64,000 bases of DNA from Cucumis sativus (Eukaryota > Streptophyta > Magnoliopsida > Cucurbitales > Cucurbitaceae), in assembly GCF_000004075.3 (NCBI RefSeq), contig NC_026660.2, forward strand, positions 12,586,001-12,650,000, written 5' to 3'. The position numbers were made by a program, and so were the translations under genes. The notes beneath the pieces are model-generated. The model saw only the letters and a program-made list of their open reading frames with translations. It did not search any database and was not told the origin of the DNA. Below are positions 1 through 12,443 of this stretch, one piece after another; the stretch's first letter is position 1; each line of letters starts with the position of its first letter.

Positions 1-656
1 TTGGGCACCTTAGTTTTCAGTGCCGGAATTTCTTAAGTGTTAAGAATGACAAGGAGAAAGACCCTGAAGCTATTCAAGCTGATGTCATGTCGGAACTAGA
101 TAAATTAAAAGGAGGTAAAGGAAAAGTTGAAAGTGAGGAGGAGAGTGAAGAGGAAGAGAGTGAAAGTTCTGATTCAGATGCTGACTCAGAAATTGAAAGG
201 ATTATTGCTGAAAGAGAAGGGAAAAGAAATAGTAAGAAAAGATCATTGAAAAGAAAGGATGATTCGGTTGATGATGCATCAGGTTCAGATTCAAGAGAGA
301 AGAAGAGGGGGAGGTCTAAAAGGAGGAGCAGAAGAGATTCCAATGATTCAGATGACAGCAGAAGGAAGAGGAGAAAGGAGAAGCACAGGAAAAGAGACGA
401 TTCATCGGATGAGGATGAAAAACATAGGCGACATCATAGGAAGAGTAGAAAAGAGAAAAGAAGGAGAAGAAGCCATAGATATTCGGATGATTCAGATTCT
501 GATACATCTGAGGAAACTCATGGAAGGCACAAACACAAGAGTAGGAAGGCTGCATCGTTAACTGATTCTGAAGCTAGCAGCTCTGATGATACAAGGGGCA
601 GGGCAAGGAAGCGTTCTGAGAAGAGAAGCAGGAAACATCGTTATGAGGATGAATAG
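1..656 (+). CDS. CXIP4: CAX-interacting protein 4-like (CXIP4), 3' end of gene, partial
   Basis: The reading frame is open from base 3 and ends at TAG 654-656, giving the last 217 residues. The first residues read GHLSFQC, the second half of a CCHC zinc knuckle (the His and last Cys), followed by RNFLSVKNDKEKDPEAIQ. The rest is a highly charged tail: acidic SEEESEEEE runs, then alternating RKRRK, SDDSDSD and KHRKR blocks, an SR/RS-like low-complexity region. This matches the C-terminal part of Arabidopsis CXIP4 as I remember it: a CCHC knuckle, the phrase KEKDPEAI, an ERIIAER-like segment and a Lys/Arg/Ser-rich tail. CXIP4 was described as an activator of the vacuolar CAX1 Ca2+/H+ antiporter; the basic, RS-like composition also fits a nuclear RNA-linked role. 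The 5' part lies outside the window. An ATG at 87 is internal, not the start. Confidence 0.88.
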   Translation, partial: GHLSFQCRNFLSVKNDKEKDPEAIQADVMSELDKLKGGKGKVESEEESEEEESESSDSDADSEIERIIAEREGKRNSKKRSLKRKDDSVDDASGSDSREKKRGRSKRRSRRDSNDSDDSRRKRRKEKHRKRDDSSDEDEKHRRHHRKSRKEKRRRRSHRYSDDSDSDTSEETHGRHKHKSRKAASLTDSEASSSDDTRGRARKRSEKRSRKHRYEDE

Positions 657-2303
657 ACCAAGTAACTTTCTTCTAACTCTTCTTTTTCCTGGTTATATTC
701 TTATGGAGCAAAATTTAGTACCATGTTATACAACATGATGGATCCACTCTCTCTTTTCTTTGATCATACGATAGTTTAGATAGGTAATTATTCAATTTGT
801 GCGATATTATATGATCACTTCTTCAGTTCTCCTGCTTCCCGTTTGTATTCTTTGCTTGAATTAGTTTAGATGGGCAATTATATGAAATTGTATGATCACT
901 TCTTCTGCCTCCTCTATACCTATGATTGAATGGATATATTTATTTTAACCGCAGGCATAATGCTAGTGGGAGATGACATGGATATTGTGATCCTTTCTGG
1001 TTGCTGTGGATTTTCGATTTACCAATAACGAACCCAGCCATGGTTGGCTTTAGACACGACCAAGGCCGAAATTTATTGTGGTGTTGCATTCATATGGAAG
1101 CTGTATTTTGTTGTGTATATTTATGCTTATTGCAAATCAAAATTTGAACAAACTGGATAGATCGGGAGTTTGAAGGGAACAGAATATCTTTCCCAATACG
1201 CATGGTTGTTCTATGTTGACTTTTTCTAAATTCTGAATTGGATTTGGTATGTATAATTTTATTGAATTCAATTCCTACTCATCTTATCTATCTCACGATT
1301 AGTTTTTTACCAATGTTTTGTTTGGTTGAATCCTAATGTGAATTACAGTAGTAGTTTTGAGAAGTCACTGTGGAACTTTGATAAAATTTCTTCAAATTAT
1401 TGCTTTTATAATCCCAAATTAATGGTGTATTTTAGATTTCTTCTTAGGTTGTGTTCTCTTTTGTAAGCTGATAGTATTTCTGACCTTCAGTCGAGCTTTT
1501 AAAGGCGAATACATTTGCAGAATTTTCAATTATAATTAAAGTGAACTCAAATTTGATAGTTTATAGACCTTTATTTATCGTATTAATGGTTAATGAAAAC
1601 GAAATATCCAGAGATCAAGAACGGGTCATTTTTTGAAATCGGATAAATGACAATGCAGTTAAATGGTTAAAAGAAATAGCCTTCAAATCTTCTTGGATTA
1701 TAATGATCATTTTCAAAGTTGAGTATAATTAAAACCATAACCAAAGTATAGTTTATGAGTATTTTTTTTATAATTCAACTTAGATTAATAATATTTGGGT
1801 TGTCAGAAAATGAATCATTCAACGTTAATTTTGTATGACATAAATTTATACAAAACGCTACTCTTCAAGAGTTCTCTCCACAAGACATTAATTGAACATT
1901 CAGACTTAGTTGACATTTGAGAAGGAAGAATTCCCATTTTTCTTTTACCCAAGTCTTCTGCAAAAGAAACCAAAAGCTATATTTGACAATCTATGTTCAG
2001 TTCCTTTTCCTAACACGAAGAGAAGCTCAAACTATAGATAATAAGAATTTCATTATGTCGTAGTTGTTTTTACACGTCGGAACAAGATCATTCTAAGTAT
2101 AGATAACAGATGTGTACTTACATACAATAAAAAATCTTCACAATCTAGCCCCTCTCTCCCCTCCTTAGGAGAGTCAAAAAGGAAAACAAAACTACGACTG
2201 CATCTAAATTCTCTAATGTATACTTTCTGCAACCAGAACTTATGTACACAGATTTGGAAATTGCCACTGTACAGTATATCAACAACATCTAACCAATAAA
2301 ATC
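657..2303. other. Spacer between convergent genes (two 3' UTRs)
   Basis: There is no coding signal. The CXIP4 3' UTR occupies the left part; a possible UTR intron ends at the pyrimidine-rich ttaaccgcag near 947-956. From about 1900 the sequence probably belongs to the 3' UTR of the minus-strand DUF4378 gene. The middle (about 1350-1850) is plain AT-rich DNA. Confidence 0.5.
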
Positions 2304-5300
2304 CTATAAACTCATAACTTCATCTAAAAGCTCATCAAGAATCAAATCCTCCAACTCGAGTGCTATAATCTCTGTTTCAGATTGAAGATTCATCCATTCA
2401 TTACCTTTTCTTAGATCTCGCGACACAACATCATCTAAAGATTGGTCTAATTCTGGTCCCAAGCTCAGGTACCAGGAAACTTTTTCTCTGACGTCCTCAA
2501 GAAGGTATTGCCCAAGTGGCAATGGACGAATTTGGCTCCTTGAGGAGAAGGTTTTGAGGAAACAAGTGAATGATTTTTCATATATGCTGTGCAATGTTTC
2601 ATAAACTAAATCAAGCAGAAGCTGGTGATCAGAATCTTTGTCAACCTTCTCCCAATAGCATTCGAGTTTTTTGTAGAAGTGAGCCTCCTCTCCTTCAAAT
2701 ATTGAAGAGTTAAGAGGTCGGTCTATTGTGCGACCACTTTCGATAAAGCTGGACAGCTGAAGAATATGCCTCATATAGTTGAAGTTGGCATTATCGATTC
2801 TACCAAGTTCGGAATGCAGATAGAGGTAGTTAGAAATCTTTTCAGTGTCATCAATTATATCATGTTTGACAGTAGTTTCAAAAGCTGGTAAAGCTTCTGT
2901 ACTGGTCTCGTTATGTTGGTCATCCGAAGGTTCAGGTTCAGGTTCATTTGTACACTGAGGATTTATTATAGCACCTGACACAGTTTAAACAAGAAATTGA
3001 ATATTTATTATAATTTTGATTTTGAAAATTTTGATAAACGTTTGAAAGATGTAGAATAAAACACCATCTTGCTAAAGAGGTAGAATGCCATTCTAGGATA
3101 GCTCCGTCTAATTTATCAGAAATTCTATTAACAGAGCAAAACATTGATAAGGCATGCTACATGTTTTCATGTAAGCTTCATAAAAGAGGATAGCATTGTT
3201 TAGAAAGAGAGAAAAGAAAAAAAACAATGAATAGCTTACTATATTTACCTTCAGAGTCGGAGAGTTTTGAAGTTTCATCATCTTGAAAACAAGCTTCAAG
3301 TTTTAAGACTTGCATGGCGAGTGAAAGCTCGCTGCCTTGATTGACAGTGTCGCTTACATCTTTGACTATGAGTTCATTACCCAACACTTGATGGTGTTTA
3401 CCATCTGAAATATCTAGGTGAGGTATTTTCTCCTCGAGCATATCTGCCCAAGCAGTTCCCTCATCAATTGTGATCTCGTTTAAACTGCCTGAATAATCAA
3501 CATGCATGTTGTCATCTCCTCTTTCTATCATACACTGTGAATCACTATCCAATGGTTCAGAAATATGTGCGTTTAATAGATGGGTTGGATTCTCATCTAT
3601 TTGAATATTATTATCCGTACTTGAATGTGTCAAGCCCCTCTTTGGTTTTTCTGTGCGAGAAACGGCATGAGGAAGGTCAGTAAATAATGTACAAAAGAGA
3701 TCAATATCAGGCGAAGAAAGATTCCTTCCAAAGCGTTTTTGAGGCATCTCTAAATTTGGGATCTTTTCTTCACTTATAAGCCTTAGACTTTTTGAGTGGT
3801 AACCCTTTGCCTCTCTATTTTTATCAAAACTGTACACAGACAGTTGGGAATATTTTTCCAGAGAAGCACTTAATGAAGCAGTTCCTGTCTCAGTTTGAAC
3901 TCTACTATTGACATTTTCGTTCTCGGAAATATCAGCCACACTGCATCCTATACTGCCTGAGCCAACAGAAAGTTGAGGATATATTTCCCGAGAAGCACTT
4001 AATGAATGAATTCCTGTCTTGGTTTGACCTTCATCACTGAGATAATCATTCGTAGAATTACTCGTCCCACTGTATCCTCTAATGCCTGAGCCATCTTCGC
4101 TTGTAGCAGTTCCTAAACTTTCATGTGCCTCTTCTCCGTAAAGAGAAAGTTCATGTCCAGAGGGATCTCTGGCTGAAATTCCTTTAGATGTTTTCTGGTT
4201 ATTTCCCTTCTTCCTCTCCTTAAATGAGTGCCTTATTTTCTGCCTAATAAAATTGAAACGCTTTACGACCAACTGATTCCACCCCCCATGCCTTTGTCCA
4301 CGATTTGATCCCAAAGAAGAAGTGGCTTGGTGTTTTATGTTATGGTTTGTAGTACTAACAGAGTCACAAGGCATCATATCTTCATGAAAATTTTTGGGAG
4401 ATGCAGATCCGACCAGCTTTGATGGTTGTAGAGAAACAGATTTTTGTACTTTTGGAAAAGCCTCAATCTGCTTGTGTTGAAGTGAGCTAAGCTTTTTGTA
4501 TCCTTTCCGTGCTAAACCGGGAGCAGGAAAGGACCTTGATTTCGCTAGACTTGCCGAGGACTTCTTATTTTGTGAGGTTTGCTGAGTGTTCTTATTGTGT
4601 GCACCTTGTAACAATTCAGCAAATAGTTTTCTATTTGCCTTAAATATCTCTTGGATGTGAGAGTCTTCCTTAAATGAGCGGTTGGAGATGTTTCTGTTGA
4701 TCTCATTAGTTTCTAAGGTTTTCTTTACTCCACTAGATTTTTCAGCAAGTGATGTGAATCGTACAGCCGTCTTTCTCTGGTTTAAGTAGTCCTGAGAATC
4801 CACGGCATCCAGAGAATTACTCCTAATTCCAGATGTAGTTTTCTGACCGTCTCCCTTTTCACCGTTATATCCTGGAGAATAATGTGAAGGCTCTAAATGA
4901 TGTATAGATTGTGTTCGACTCAACCTTCGTTTTGAAGAACTCAACTTCCAGAATTTTTGGCTTTCTTCCTCCGACAACTTAGTTATCACTTCATTTACAT
5001 GGGCCACTCTAGTTTTTCTGTCAATAGAACAACTCTCTACTGTGCACTGTTAAACGTGATTAATTCAAAATTAGCAAATTATATCTCACAATAACATCTA
5101 GTTACATCTGATAATGCTACCATGACCTCACCGTTGGAGACTTGTTTACATCATCAATTTGTTCTGGCATTTCAGAGGCATGGTGACTGTTCAGAGTTGA
5201 TTTTGGACATTCCTTGCCTGCAGATGAGGTTTGAACTAGAACTTAAAATACTTTGAAAAGGGAAATGGAATCAGATTACTAAATTCACAAAAATCTGAAA

Positions 5301-5802
5301 CAGGATGTATGCCCTATGGCCATCGCTATATTGAGAAGAAAACTAACTTGAACCTGATTTCCCAATTTACCATCTCCCCAATCCAATAAATCCCCTCTAA
5401 TAATTAATAGTTCCGCAACAATTGAACATTTCTATTCAGATGGAGAGAACTAGACTACACAGATACCCCCCAAAAAAATTAATCAAGTAAATAAATGAAA
5501 GAAATCAAATGAAACCTGAAGAGACTTTCAACTCCATGAAATGAAGATATCAGATAAATAAAAGATCAACAATCATTGGAAAGGGTGCCAACAGAAAATA
5601 GAGACCGAAATTTAGAAGCAATAAATTTAAGTTTTTTGGCACATGCTCAAAACTTACTTCTTGAATGCTTTCTGTGAGGAAGCATCTTCTTAACGTTATG
5701 CCAGCCATGGTAGTCAATAGTATGGAATATGCTCCAGAAGCAGCCTGGAACGTTCTTGTTAAACTGCAGATTGGAATCTTGGCGCTGGACGTGCTTTTCC
5801 AT
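2304..5802 (-). CDS. DUF4378-domain protein, TRM32-like (TON1-recruiting-motif family)
   Basis: Four coding exons were assembled on the minus strand: 5802-5658, 5217-5132, 5046-3249 and 2974-2304. All junctions are GT-AG and the phases agree (total 2700 nt, 899 residues). Exon 1 holds a conserved N-terminus, CFWSIFHTIDYHGWHNVKKM, about residues 21-40. The long exon 3 is serine-rich and mostly disordered, with a basic patch (KIRHSFKERKKG). Exon 4 carries the C-terminal DUF4378 region (about 720-890), with the typical end pattern LILDELLDEV. TRM proteins recruit TON1/PP2A complexes to microtubule arrays; the assignment to the TRM32 branch rests on the N-terminus and the C-terminal domain. An in-frame ATG nine bases upstream (5811) would add MFK; I chose 5802 because relatives begin MxKH. 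An acceptor (tag) next to 5841 suggests that the 5' UTR is spliced. Strong on family, moderate on subgroup. Confidence 0.82.
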
Positions 5803-7850
5803 TTTAAACATGACAATGAGTCTTCCAGGCTCTCTACACACCTAGATGGAAATTAAGCTCAGCCTCTTTTGTTTGCTATCATCCTTCAGGGTCCATGTAC
5901 AAAAACAAAACTACCACTTCAAAATCTACCTAAGATTTATCTTAGATAAACGGAACTAAACATGATGTGGGATGTTCCCCAACCAAATTTCCTCAATTCA
6001 GAAATTTAGACAAGACACAACAACAAATAACAAGACTAATGAAAAATTCTTAACAGCATCCAGAAGTTCTTTGCGCGAATTACAAATATAGAAAGCAGGC
6101 ATGAAAAGTATTAGGGCCACTCCAACACTCAAACAATCCAAACTGAAGAATTATGTAGATGTTGAGTTGACGAAGAAAAGGGTCTATATTTCAACAGCAA
6201 TATTCTTCAAAAAAAAAAAAAAAACTGTCAGAAAGTTGAATCTTGACAACCCAAACATTAAAGGAAATACAACTCTTCAACAAAATAGTTAAAGTAACAT
6301 AAACAGAATTTCCAGTTGAAAGTTTTTTTTTCCAAAAGAAAAAAAAAAAAAGTTAAAGCAGAGGTCCCCCAAGAGAAACTCTCACAGGACAATAAATTGA
6401 GGCAGCTGATATGAGTTAAAGCACCCTTGATATTTATTACAGAATTAAGAACAAAAAGGAAAAGAAAAACAGAAGGGAACAGTTATATAACCTTAAATAG
6501 CAATAGGAAGAAGAAAAGAACAAAGGTGGGGCTTTCTTTCAGAGGCTAACGAATTTTCACAGGATATGGCAGGTTCAGAAGGAGGCGGCTCCTGGAGATG
6601 AAATAGAAGACAAGTTTCGTTTAAATATTAGAGATAATAAGAAACTTACAGGTTTTGCCTTAATGAATATGACACGGTTTACTCCATGTTATACTTATGT
6701 AAAATAAACCCAAAGGGTAGATAGATAGATAGGAGGAGTAGGAGAAAAGTAAAAGTTGAAATATGATACAGAGTTTTATTTGACTACCAAAAAGAATTAT
6801 TATTGCTTTATTCTTCTTTATTACCAAAACATTTTGACATTTGTTCATAAAGATACAGCAGAAACTTGAAAAATATCAAAGAATCAAGATGATAATATCA
6901 TTTAAGAACACAGGGCAAGTAGTGAAATCTAACCGTGGAGACCCACAGCACCCAAAATTGGAGAATCCTAGTCCCCTTGGTCCCAGCACAAGTCTCTTCG
7001 CCTGGTCCAAATTCCATATCCTCGACCTCAGGGAACGGTCTTCATAAGATGAACAGATGGGTTAGTTGACCGGTTCAATAATTTACAGAAAAAGATTTAA
7101 GGGTTGTTGGCAAAATTATTGAAATTCCAAAGACTGTTAGATTACACGAAGATATGACCAATTCCACCCGAAGGTCATGGTTCCTGTTCTTTCAAGCAGT
7201 TGAATATAGGAATTTAATAGGATTCATAGAATAGGATGGTTTTATCCTTTGAATAGCAATCAAATAAACAGTAGAAATAATTGGATTTCTAAATAATCTA
7301 ATAATCAGCGGTTAGAAGAAACAAATTTGTTCATACGCAACCAAGTAAAATACTAGGCTGTCCCCTTTTTTTATCTAGAAATCATAATCAAATGAGGGAA
7401 AAAGAAAACAGGAAAACATCTGTTCTTCTTCTTCCCAGCCCCACTTGAATATTAGGTATAGAAACATTGACTTACTAGACTGACCTGAGAACTTCCAATT
7501 TCCTCGCAAAGTCGTCGAAACTAAAATTGGTTCAAAACTCAATGGTTTTGGGTTTGACCCAACTGAAATCTGTCTGTAATTCGTTTACTTTTGGGGTTTG
7601 TTGTCTTTTTGTTTGGACATTCCGAACCTATACGTAACCTTCAACGCATAAGGATTTGCATCGGCGTCTAGGCAACCAAACAAGTGTATGCTTCTCCATT
7701 CTTTTAGGATGGACCAAACAAGAACTCTGTTTTTTCTCTCGCAATTCTTCCTGCTGCTTCACATCAGCTACATTTCCGGTAATTGATATTCACAGGAAGC
7801 CCTACTGCTTAAACCCGGGTGAGAACTCGAAAAAGTCATAGATATTCCTT
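5803..7850 (-). other. Probable spliced 5' leader region of the DUF4378 gene
   Basis: The leader probably starts close to the TGGGCY cluster at 8125-8202 and is spliced to the acceptor at 5841. Within it, minus-strand segments 7026-6934 and 6591-6546 are richer in G+C and bounded by plausible ag/gt signals. Joined in frame they read SRIWNLDQAKRLVLG... and end ...NLPYPVKIR before a TAG, but there is no in-frame ATG upstream, so a UTR exon is as likely as a peptide. Two long A runs (6210-6224 and 6341-6352) and AT-rich introns fill the rest. I cannot fix the leader exons from sequence alone. Confidence 0.35.
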
Positions 7851-8124
7851 TCAACAACTAAACCATTAGCTTCCTCAATGAAATTTGATGGTTCCGTGAG
7901 GTGCGAAGCTTGGGTTTGTGGAACTTTGAGCAGCAGTGAAATGACCTCTTCAATTTCTTACAAACAGGCTGAACAGCCATGCCATGACTTCCAACCAAGC
8001 AATTTTCCATGGCCGGAAAATTCAGCAGTTGCTCACAACCGCAAGTTTGACGAAGACAGTGCCAATTTTCCAATCGGCCATGGATCGTGAGCCTTAACAT
8101 GAGGGAATGGCCCGTGGATCGAAA

Positions 8125-8202
8125 TGGGCTTAGCGGTGACTTAATATATGGGCCACTGAACATGCTCGGGCCTATGTAGAGGTTGGGCTCATTTTCGGCC
8201 CA
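8125..8202 (-). promoter_or_regulatory. Cluster of TGGGCY (site II-type) elements, likely promoter of the DUF4378 gene
   Basis: TGGGCT at 8125-8130, TGGGCC at 8149-8154, CGGGCC at 8167-8172, TGGGCT at 8184-8189 and GGCCCA at 8197-8202 lie within 78 bases. TGGGCY elements are bound by TCP factors and are common in promoters of genes active in dividing cells. The cluster lies about 2.3 kb upstream of the ATG, which fits a multi-exon 5' leader. No other gene nearby would use it. The target gene is inferred. Confidence 0.45.
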
Positions 8203-11200
8203 ATGCAAAATTGAACTTTTTTTTAGAAAAATAAAACAATTAGAGTTACTCATATGATTTAAAGAAAAACATACCATAAATAAACTAACCATAACTAGAA
8301 AGGCTATAATTTGCTTTGCCAAGGGGAATGGTAATCTCACCCACAAAAAACTTCGTAACATAAAATTGACCCACGAGTTTCAACAGTTGTGTATATTGTA
8401 GTCAGACTCTCAAACTGTGCTTCAATTGAACAGAAACTTCGAGATGCAACAACCTTTAGTCCATTAGTTACATCCCAAATTCCAAGAATAACAAATCATA
8501 TTCCTTATGCACATGTCTACTACACCCTACACCTTTCAGCTTCTCTCCATGATTCCCAAGACCCGATTTATAGTCCTCATTGTATTGCCTAATTGAACTC
8601 TAGCATTGACCTGAGAATATAAACAAAATCATACAAGTTGATAAAATTATTTTAATCTGTTAATAACTAACTAGTGTTCTTAATAGAATTCAATTATCTT
8701 TTAAAAATTAAGTTTATCTGCATGCTAGTGTCGACTTGAGGATATAGACAAAACGATATGAGTTGATGAAATTGTTTTAAACCAGTTAATGACTAATGAG
8801 TTTCCTTAGTAAAATTTAGTTATCAATTAAGTGTACATGTATATATTATTTTAAAAATGTGTGAGAATTGCAATTTATTTGGTAAAATGTGAGCATTTTA
8901 TCATTTTCGTTGAATTACACAATTGATACATACCTTCATACATTAACCAATTGAGTAATATTCAAAGTATCAATACAATTCATCGCATTTAAAGGTGTAA
9001 ATGAGTTGAATCAAACCAAACTTTGAAAAAGAATGGAAAAAGAAAAAATCCACAAATTGTGTTATGAAAAAAAAAAGAAAAAAGTTTGGTTAAAATATTT
9101 GGTCAAGAAATTTGACCAGAAGTGAAATGGAAATGGTTGTAATAAAAGGGTAAGGGAAAAAGGAGAGCAAAACGTGGGATTGGCAAACAATGGTGAGAAA
9201 ATGACTCAGTTCATCACTACTCAATTGGTCAAAACTTCTCCATTGCCGTGTTTTCTCCATTCTTCCCCTACTCACATTCTCTATAAACATCCTCATATTT
9301 ACACACCTCCTTATGTCTCTCTCTATATATATTACAATTTCAATCGCACCATGTTAGATGTTAGACGCTAGACTACGTTTTTGACTATTCGTCTTTTCAA
9401 AGAATTATAAGAAATTTCTTTTGTATGTTGATTGGAGGTCACAATCTTACAAAAATGATAAGATAACACAAACTTGTACTTTAGTATCTCGTTTGGTAAC
9501 AATTTCATTTGTTTGTTTTCGGTTTTTTAAATGTAAGTATATTTTCTTTCAATTTCTTATACTAATTTATAATTTAAGTACAATAAATTGAATTCTATGC
9601 CAAACTTTTAAAAAAAAATTAAAAAGGTATATAACATACACGTGCATAATTTTAAAAAAACAAGATAATTAGTTATCATATGATATATAAATTTGGTATG
9701 GAAAGGATATTAAATCTAAAAGTTATTTGATATGAAAAGTTTGATTTATTCTCCATGAATTGAACCATAAAGAAAGCACAAAAGTTTAGAAAGAAATTTG
9801 GCATATGTAATTAATTAGTTGAAGTATCTAATCTCTTTTGTTAATTTTAATCAAATTCTTTTACATATATTACAAAAGTATTAGTTGATTATGAACATTA
9901 ATACTTGTATATAATGGTCAAAAGTGAATGTTGGAAATTGTTTATAATATAAAATATTCAATCAATTCAAGAGTTGAATATATTGGTTTGTTTATCCACT
10001 CTCATGAAAGTACTTTTGAGTTAAAAGACTAAATCAAACTAAGTTTATTTACTAAATAAATAAATATTGTTAATTAATTAATCTATTGCCTATCTCTTTC
10101 AATTTTAGTTCCTTCTAACCAAGTTTTGAAATTACCTTATACAAGTAAAGTACTCTTCTTCACAAAATTTAAATAATAATATTGGACTATAATTACTATT
10201 TTTCATTCACTACAAGTTGATAACATATTATAATTCATTAGAAAAACAGTATTCAATAAATTTGTTAACTTTAAACATTAATTAATTTGAAGTATAAATT
10301 AACAAAATAATATTGAGTGAATTTTACTTCAAATTACATTTATCTCCCTAGCCCTAGACCTAGGTTCAAATAATTGGAAAAGTGTAGAAATTAAATATAT
10401 GAAAACACAAGTCAAAATTTCAAGATCCAAACCCCATACCATAATATATTTGTCCAGAAAAATACTTATATTATAATAAACTTGATTAACATTATTGTTT
10501 AAACAAAGATTAGTCAAATGGACGACCATACTGCAGGATCTCTCCTTCTGGCTTCTAGACAAGTCTCTCATTTAGCATAATCATTATCACCTTATAAATC
10601 ATTCATTATTCCAACAACTCTTATGTTAATTTTTTCTTTTTTCAATTTCAATTATATATTTACGTGATATTATACTAGGGTAACTTTAATCCATCCATTA
10701 TTTTCTGAAATAATATTAATATATATTACACCAAGTTGGTTAATTAAATAATAATTATGGCTAAGATTAGGACGACAAACTCATTTGGTTTGACTAATAT
10801 ATTTTTATTAATTACTTGCACATATAGTGCCCCACTTGCCAACCATATTCAAACTTTTCAACGTGTTAATAATATATGAAAGATAATAATTCAATTAACT
10901 TATTCATATTTATTATATATATACACACACACACACATTAGAATTATTAGATTTTTTCTCATTGTTTAAAATTTTTAATATTTTCTTGGGATCCAGAATG
11001 TCAATTATCACGAAATCCAATTTTTATTTGAATTCTAACCTATTCTGGTGTTCAAACTTTAATTATTTTCATACTATTTTAATTTTCAAATTTGTAAAAA
11101 ATGAGAAATGAAAGAGAGCGAAAAACCCCTTAAAACTACAAGATATCTCTATCACTTTTCTCACTCTAAAATTTTAATAACCAGATCTTTTTAATAAAAT

Positions 11201-12200
11201 ATGAAAATATTCTTATTCCTCTAAAATGTTGTTTTCCTAATTTTTTTTTTACAAAAATGTCATTTTTCTAACACTTTTACTTTACACTCTTCTAATTAAT
11301 ATATAGAGGGAGACATTTTCTCTATGTATAATTTTAATATTTTCCCAAATTGCTTTATTATAAAGTTTTTCCTGCTGATATACTATCTCCTTCAATTTTC
11401 TATCCTTACTTTTCAAATATAGTTTTCTCTTTTTAACCTAATTCAAATCTCTCTATTTCTTTTCTTTAGATTAGAATTCAAGCTTTTCAATAATCAATAA
11501 TTTAACTTTTTTATAATTATATATTTTTTTATTTATTAATAGATAGTTTTTTCTTTTTTGGACATCTTTCTAATTTTTCTCTTTAAACAACCTATATACC
11601 TACTTAGATTTTTATTTTTCTACATCTATTTTGCTTTCTTCAATGCTTCACATCTTCATCGTTAACCAGAAAGCAGTTATCAACCATGTTTGATTTTTAT
11701 ATATAAAAGAAAAACCAAAAATTAGAACACAAAATTGTTGAAAACTATTTAATATCTAAAAAAGAATTAAGTTGATGTTAATTACAATTCAATTAGCTAA
11801 ATTAATTTAACTTGAACAAATAGTATAGTCTAATTAGTGGGCGTAGAGTCTAGTTGATATTATATAAAAATGAAAAAAAATTAAAAAGTTAGAATTGAGT
11901 AATATAGGTTAATAAAATATATAATTGGTTTTAATAAATAAATAAAGGGGGAAGTTTGTGGAGATGGTGGTTTCGTAAGCTTTCCCCACTTGCAGTATTT
12001 GAAATCATTGTGACTTTGATTTTTTTTATTCTCTTATTTTATTTTTTTTCCATCACGGGATATTATTTATATGCAAACTGGACATTAAGAATTTCTTTTA
12101 ATTCTCAAAATTTGACTAATTCAACCCTTTTATTCTAATTTCTCTCCCCCTAAACTTGATCAAGTTTCAAAATATGAAAATTTGAAATATATATATTATA
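8203..12200. other. Gene-poor AT-rich spacer
   Basis: No credible coding region was found. There are many short A and T runs and a TA/CA microsatellite at about 10913-10937 (tatata followed by eight CA units). The phrase aaaatt(t)agttatc recurs near 8690 and 8815 with similar flanks (ttgaggatata/gagaatata, gacaaaa, gagttgat), which suggests an old local duplication of about 120 bases. Nothing else was recognised. Confidence 0.4.
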
Positions 12201-12289
12201 TGGATGAAACTGAAAGCTAAAATTGAGGGGTTAAAAAGGATATTTTCCTTTATTGTTATTTATTTGTGTTGTAATTTTGGTGGCGTTTG

Positions 12290-12443
12290 GTGTCACGGTG
12301 TACCTAAAAGCCATTTGGCTTTGTCTCACGATACTATACATAATGGTTTCGTTTTCCACGTGGGAAGTTCACGTTGGTACACGTGTAGAAGTATAAATGT
12401 AAGCGATATGAGGTGGAAGTGGAGAGAGTATAGGATCCTTTAG
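12290..12443. promoter_or_regulatory. G-box island (two palindromic ACGT elements) in AT-rich DNA
   Basis: CCACGTGG (12356-12363) and ACACGTGT (12379-12386) are both perfect 8-base palindromes 23 bases apart, with a further ACGT at 12371-12374. Paired ACGT elements are the usual form of ABRE/G-box modules bound by bZIP and bHLH factors. The block is clearly richer in G+C than its flanks. It lies about 2.9 kb upstream of the phosphatase start codon. It could be a distal element of that gene or a relic of another promoter. Confidence 0.4.

Noticed and set aside
5005..5007. Possible start of the TRM-like gene at a GTG inside its long exon
   Set aside because: The frame continues upstream to a good acceptor at 5046 and joins two earlier exons in phase, with an ATG at 5802.
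7858..8361. Open minus-strand frame of 167 codons
   Set aside because: It crosses the TGGGCY cluster, has no recognisable domain and uses hydrophobic and Ser-rich stretches typical of translated AT-rich DNA; a promoter/leader explanation fits better.
11956..12443. Two short plus-strand frames around the G-box island
   Set aside because: Composition is that of translated AT-rich DNA, and the frames differ; the ACGT elements explain the compositional change better.
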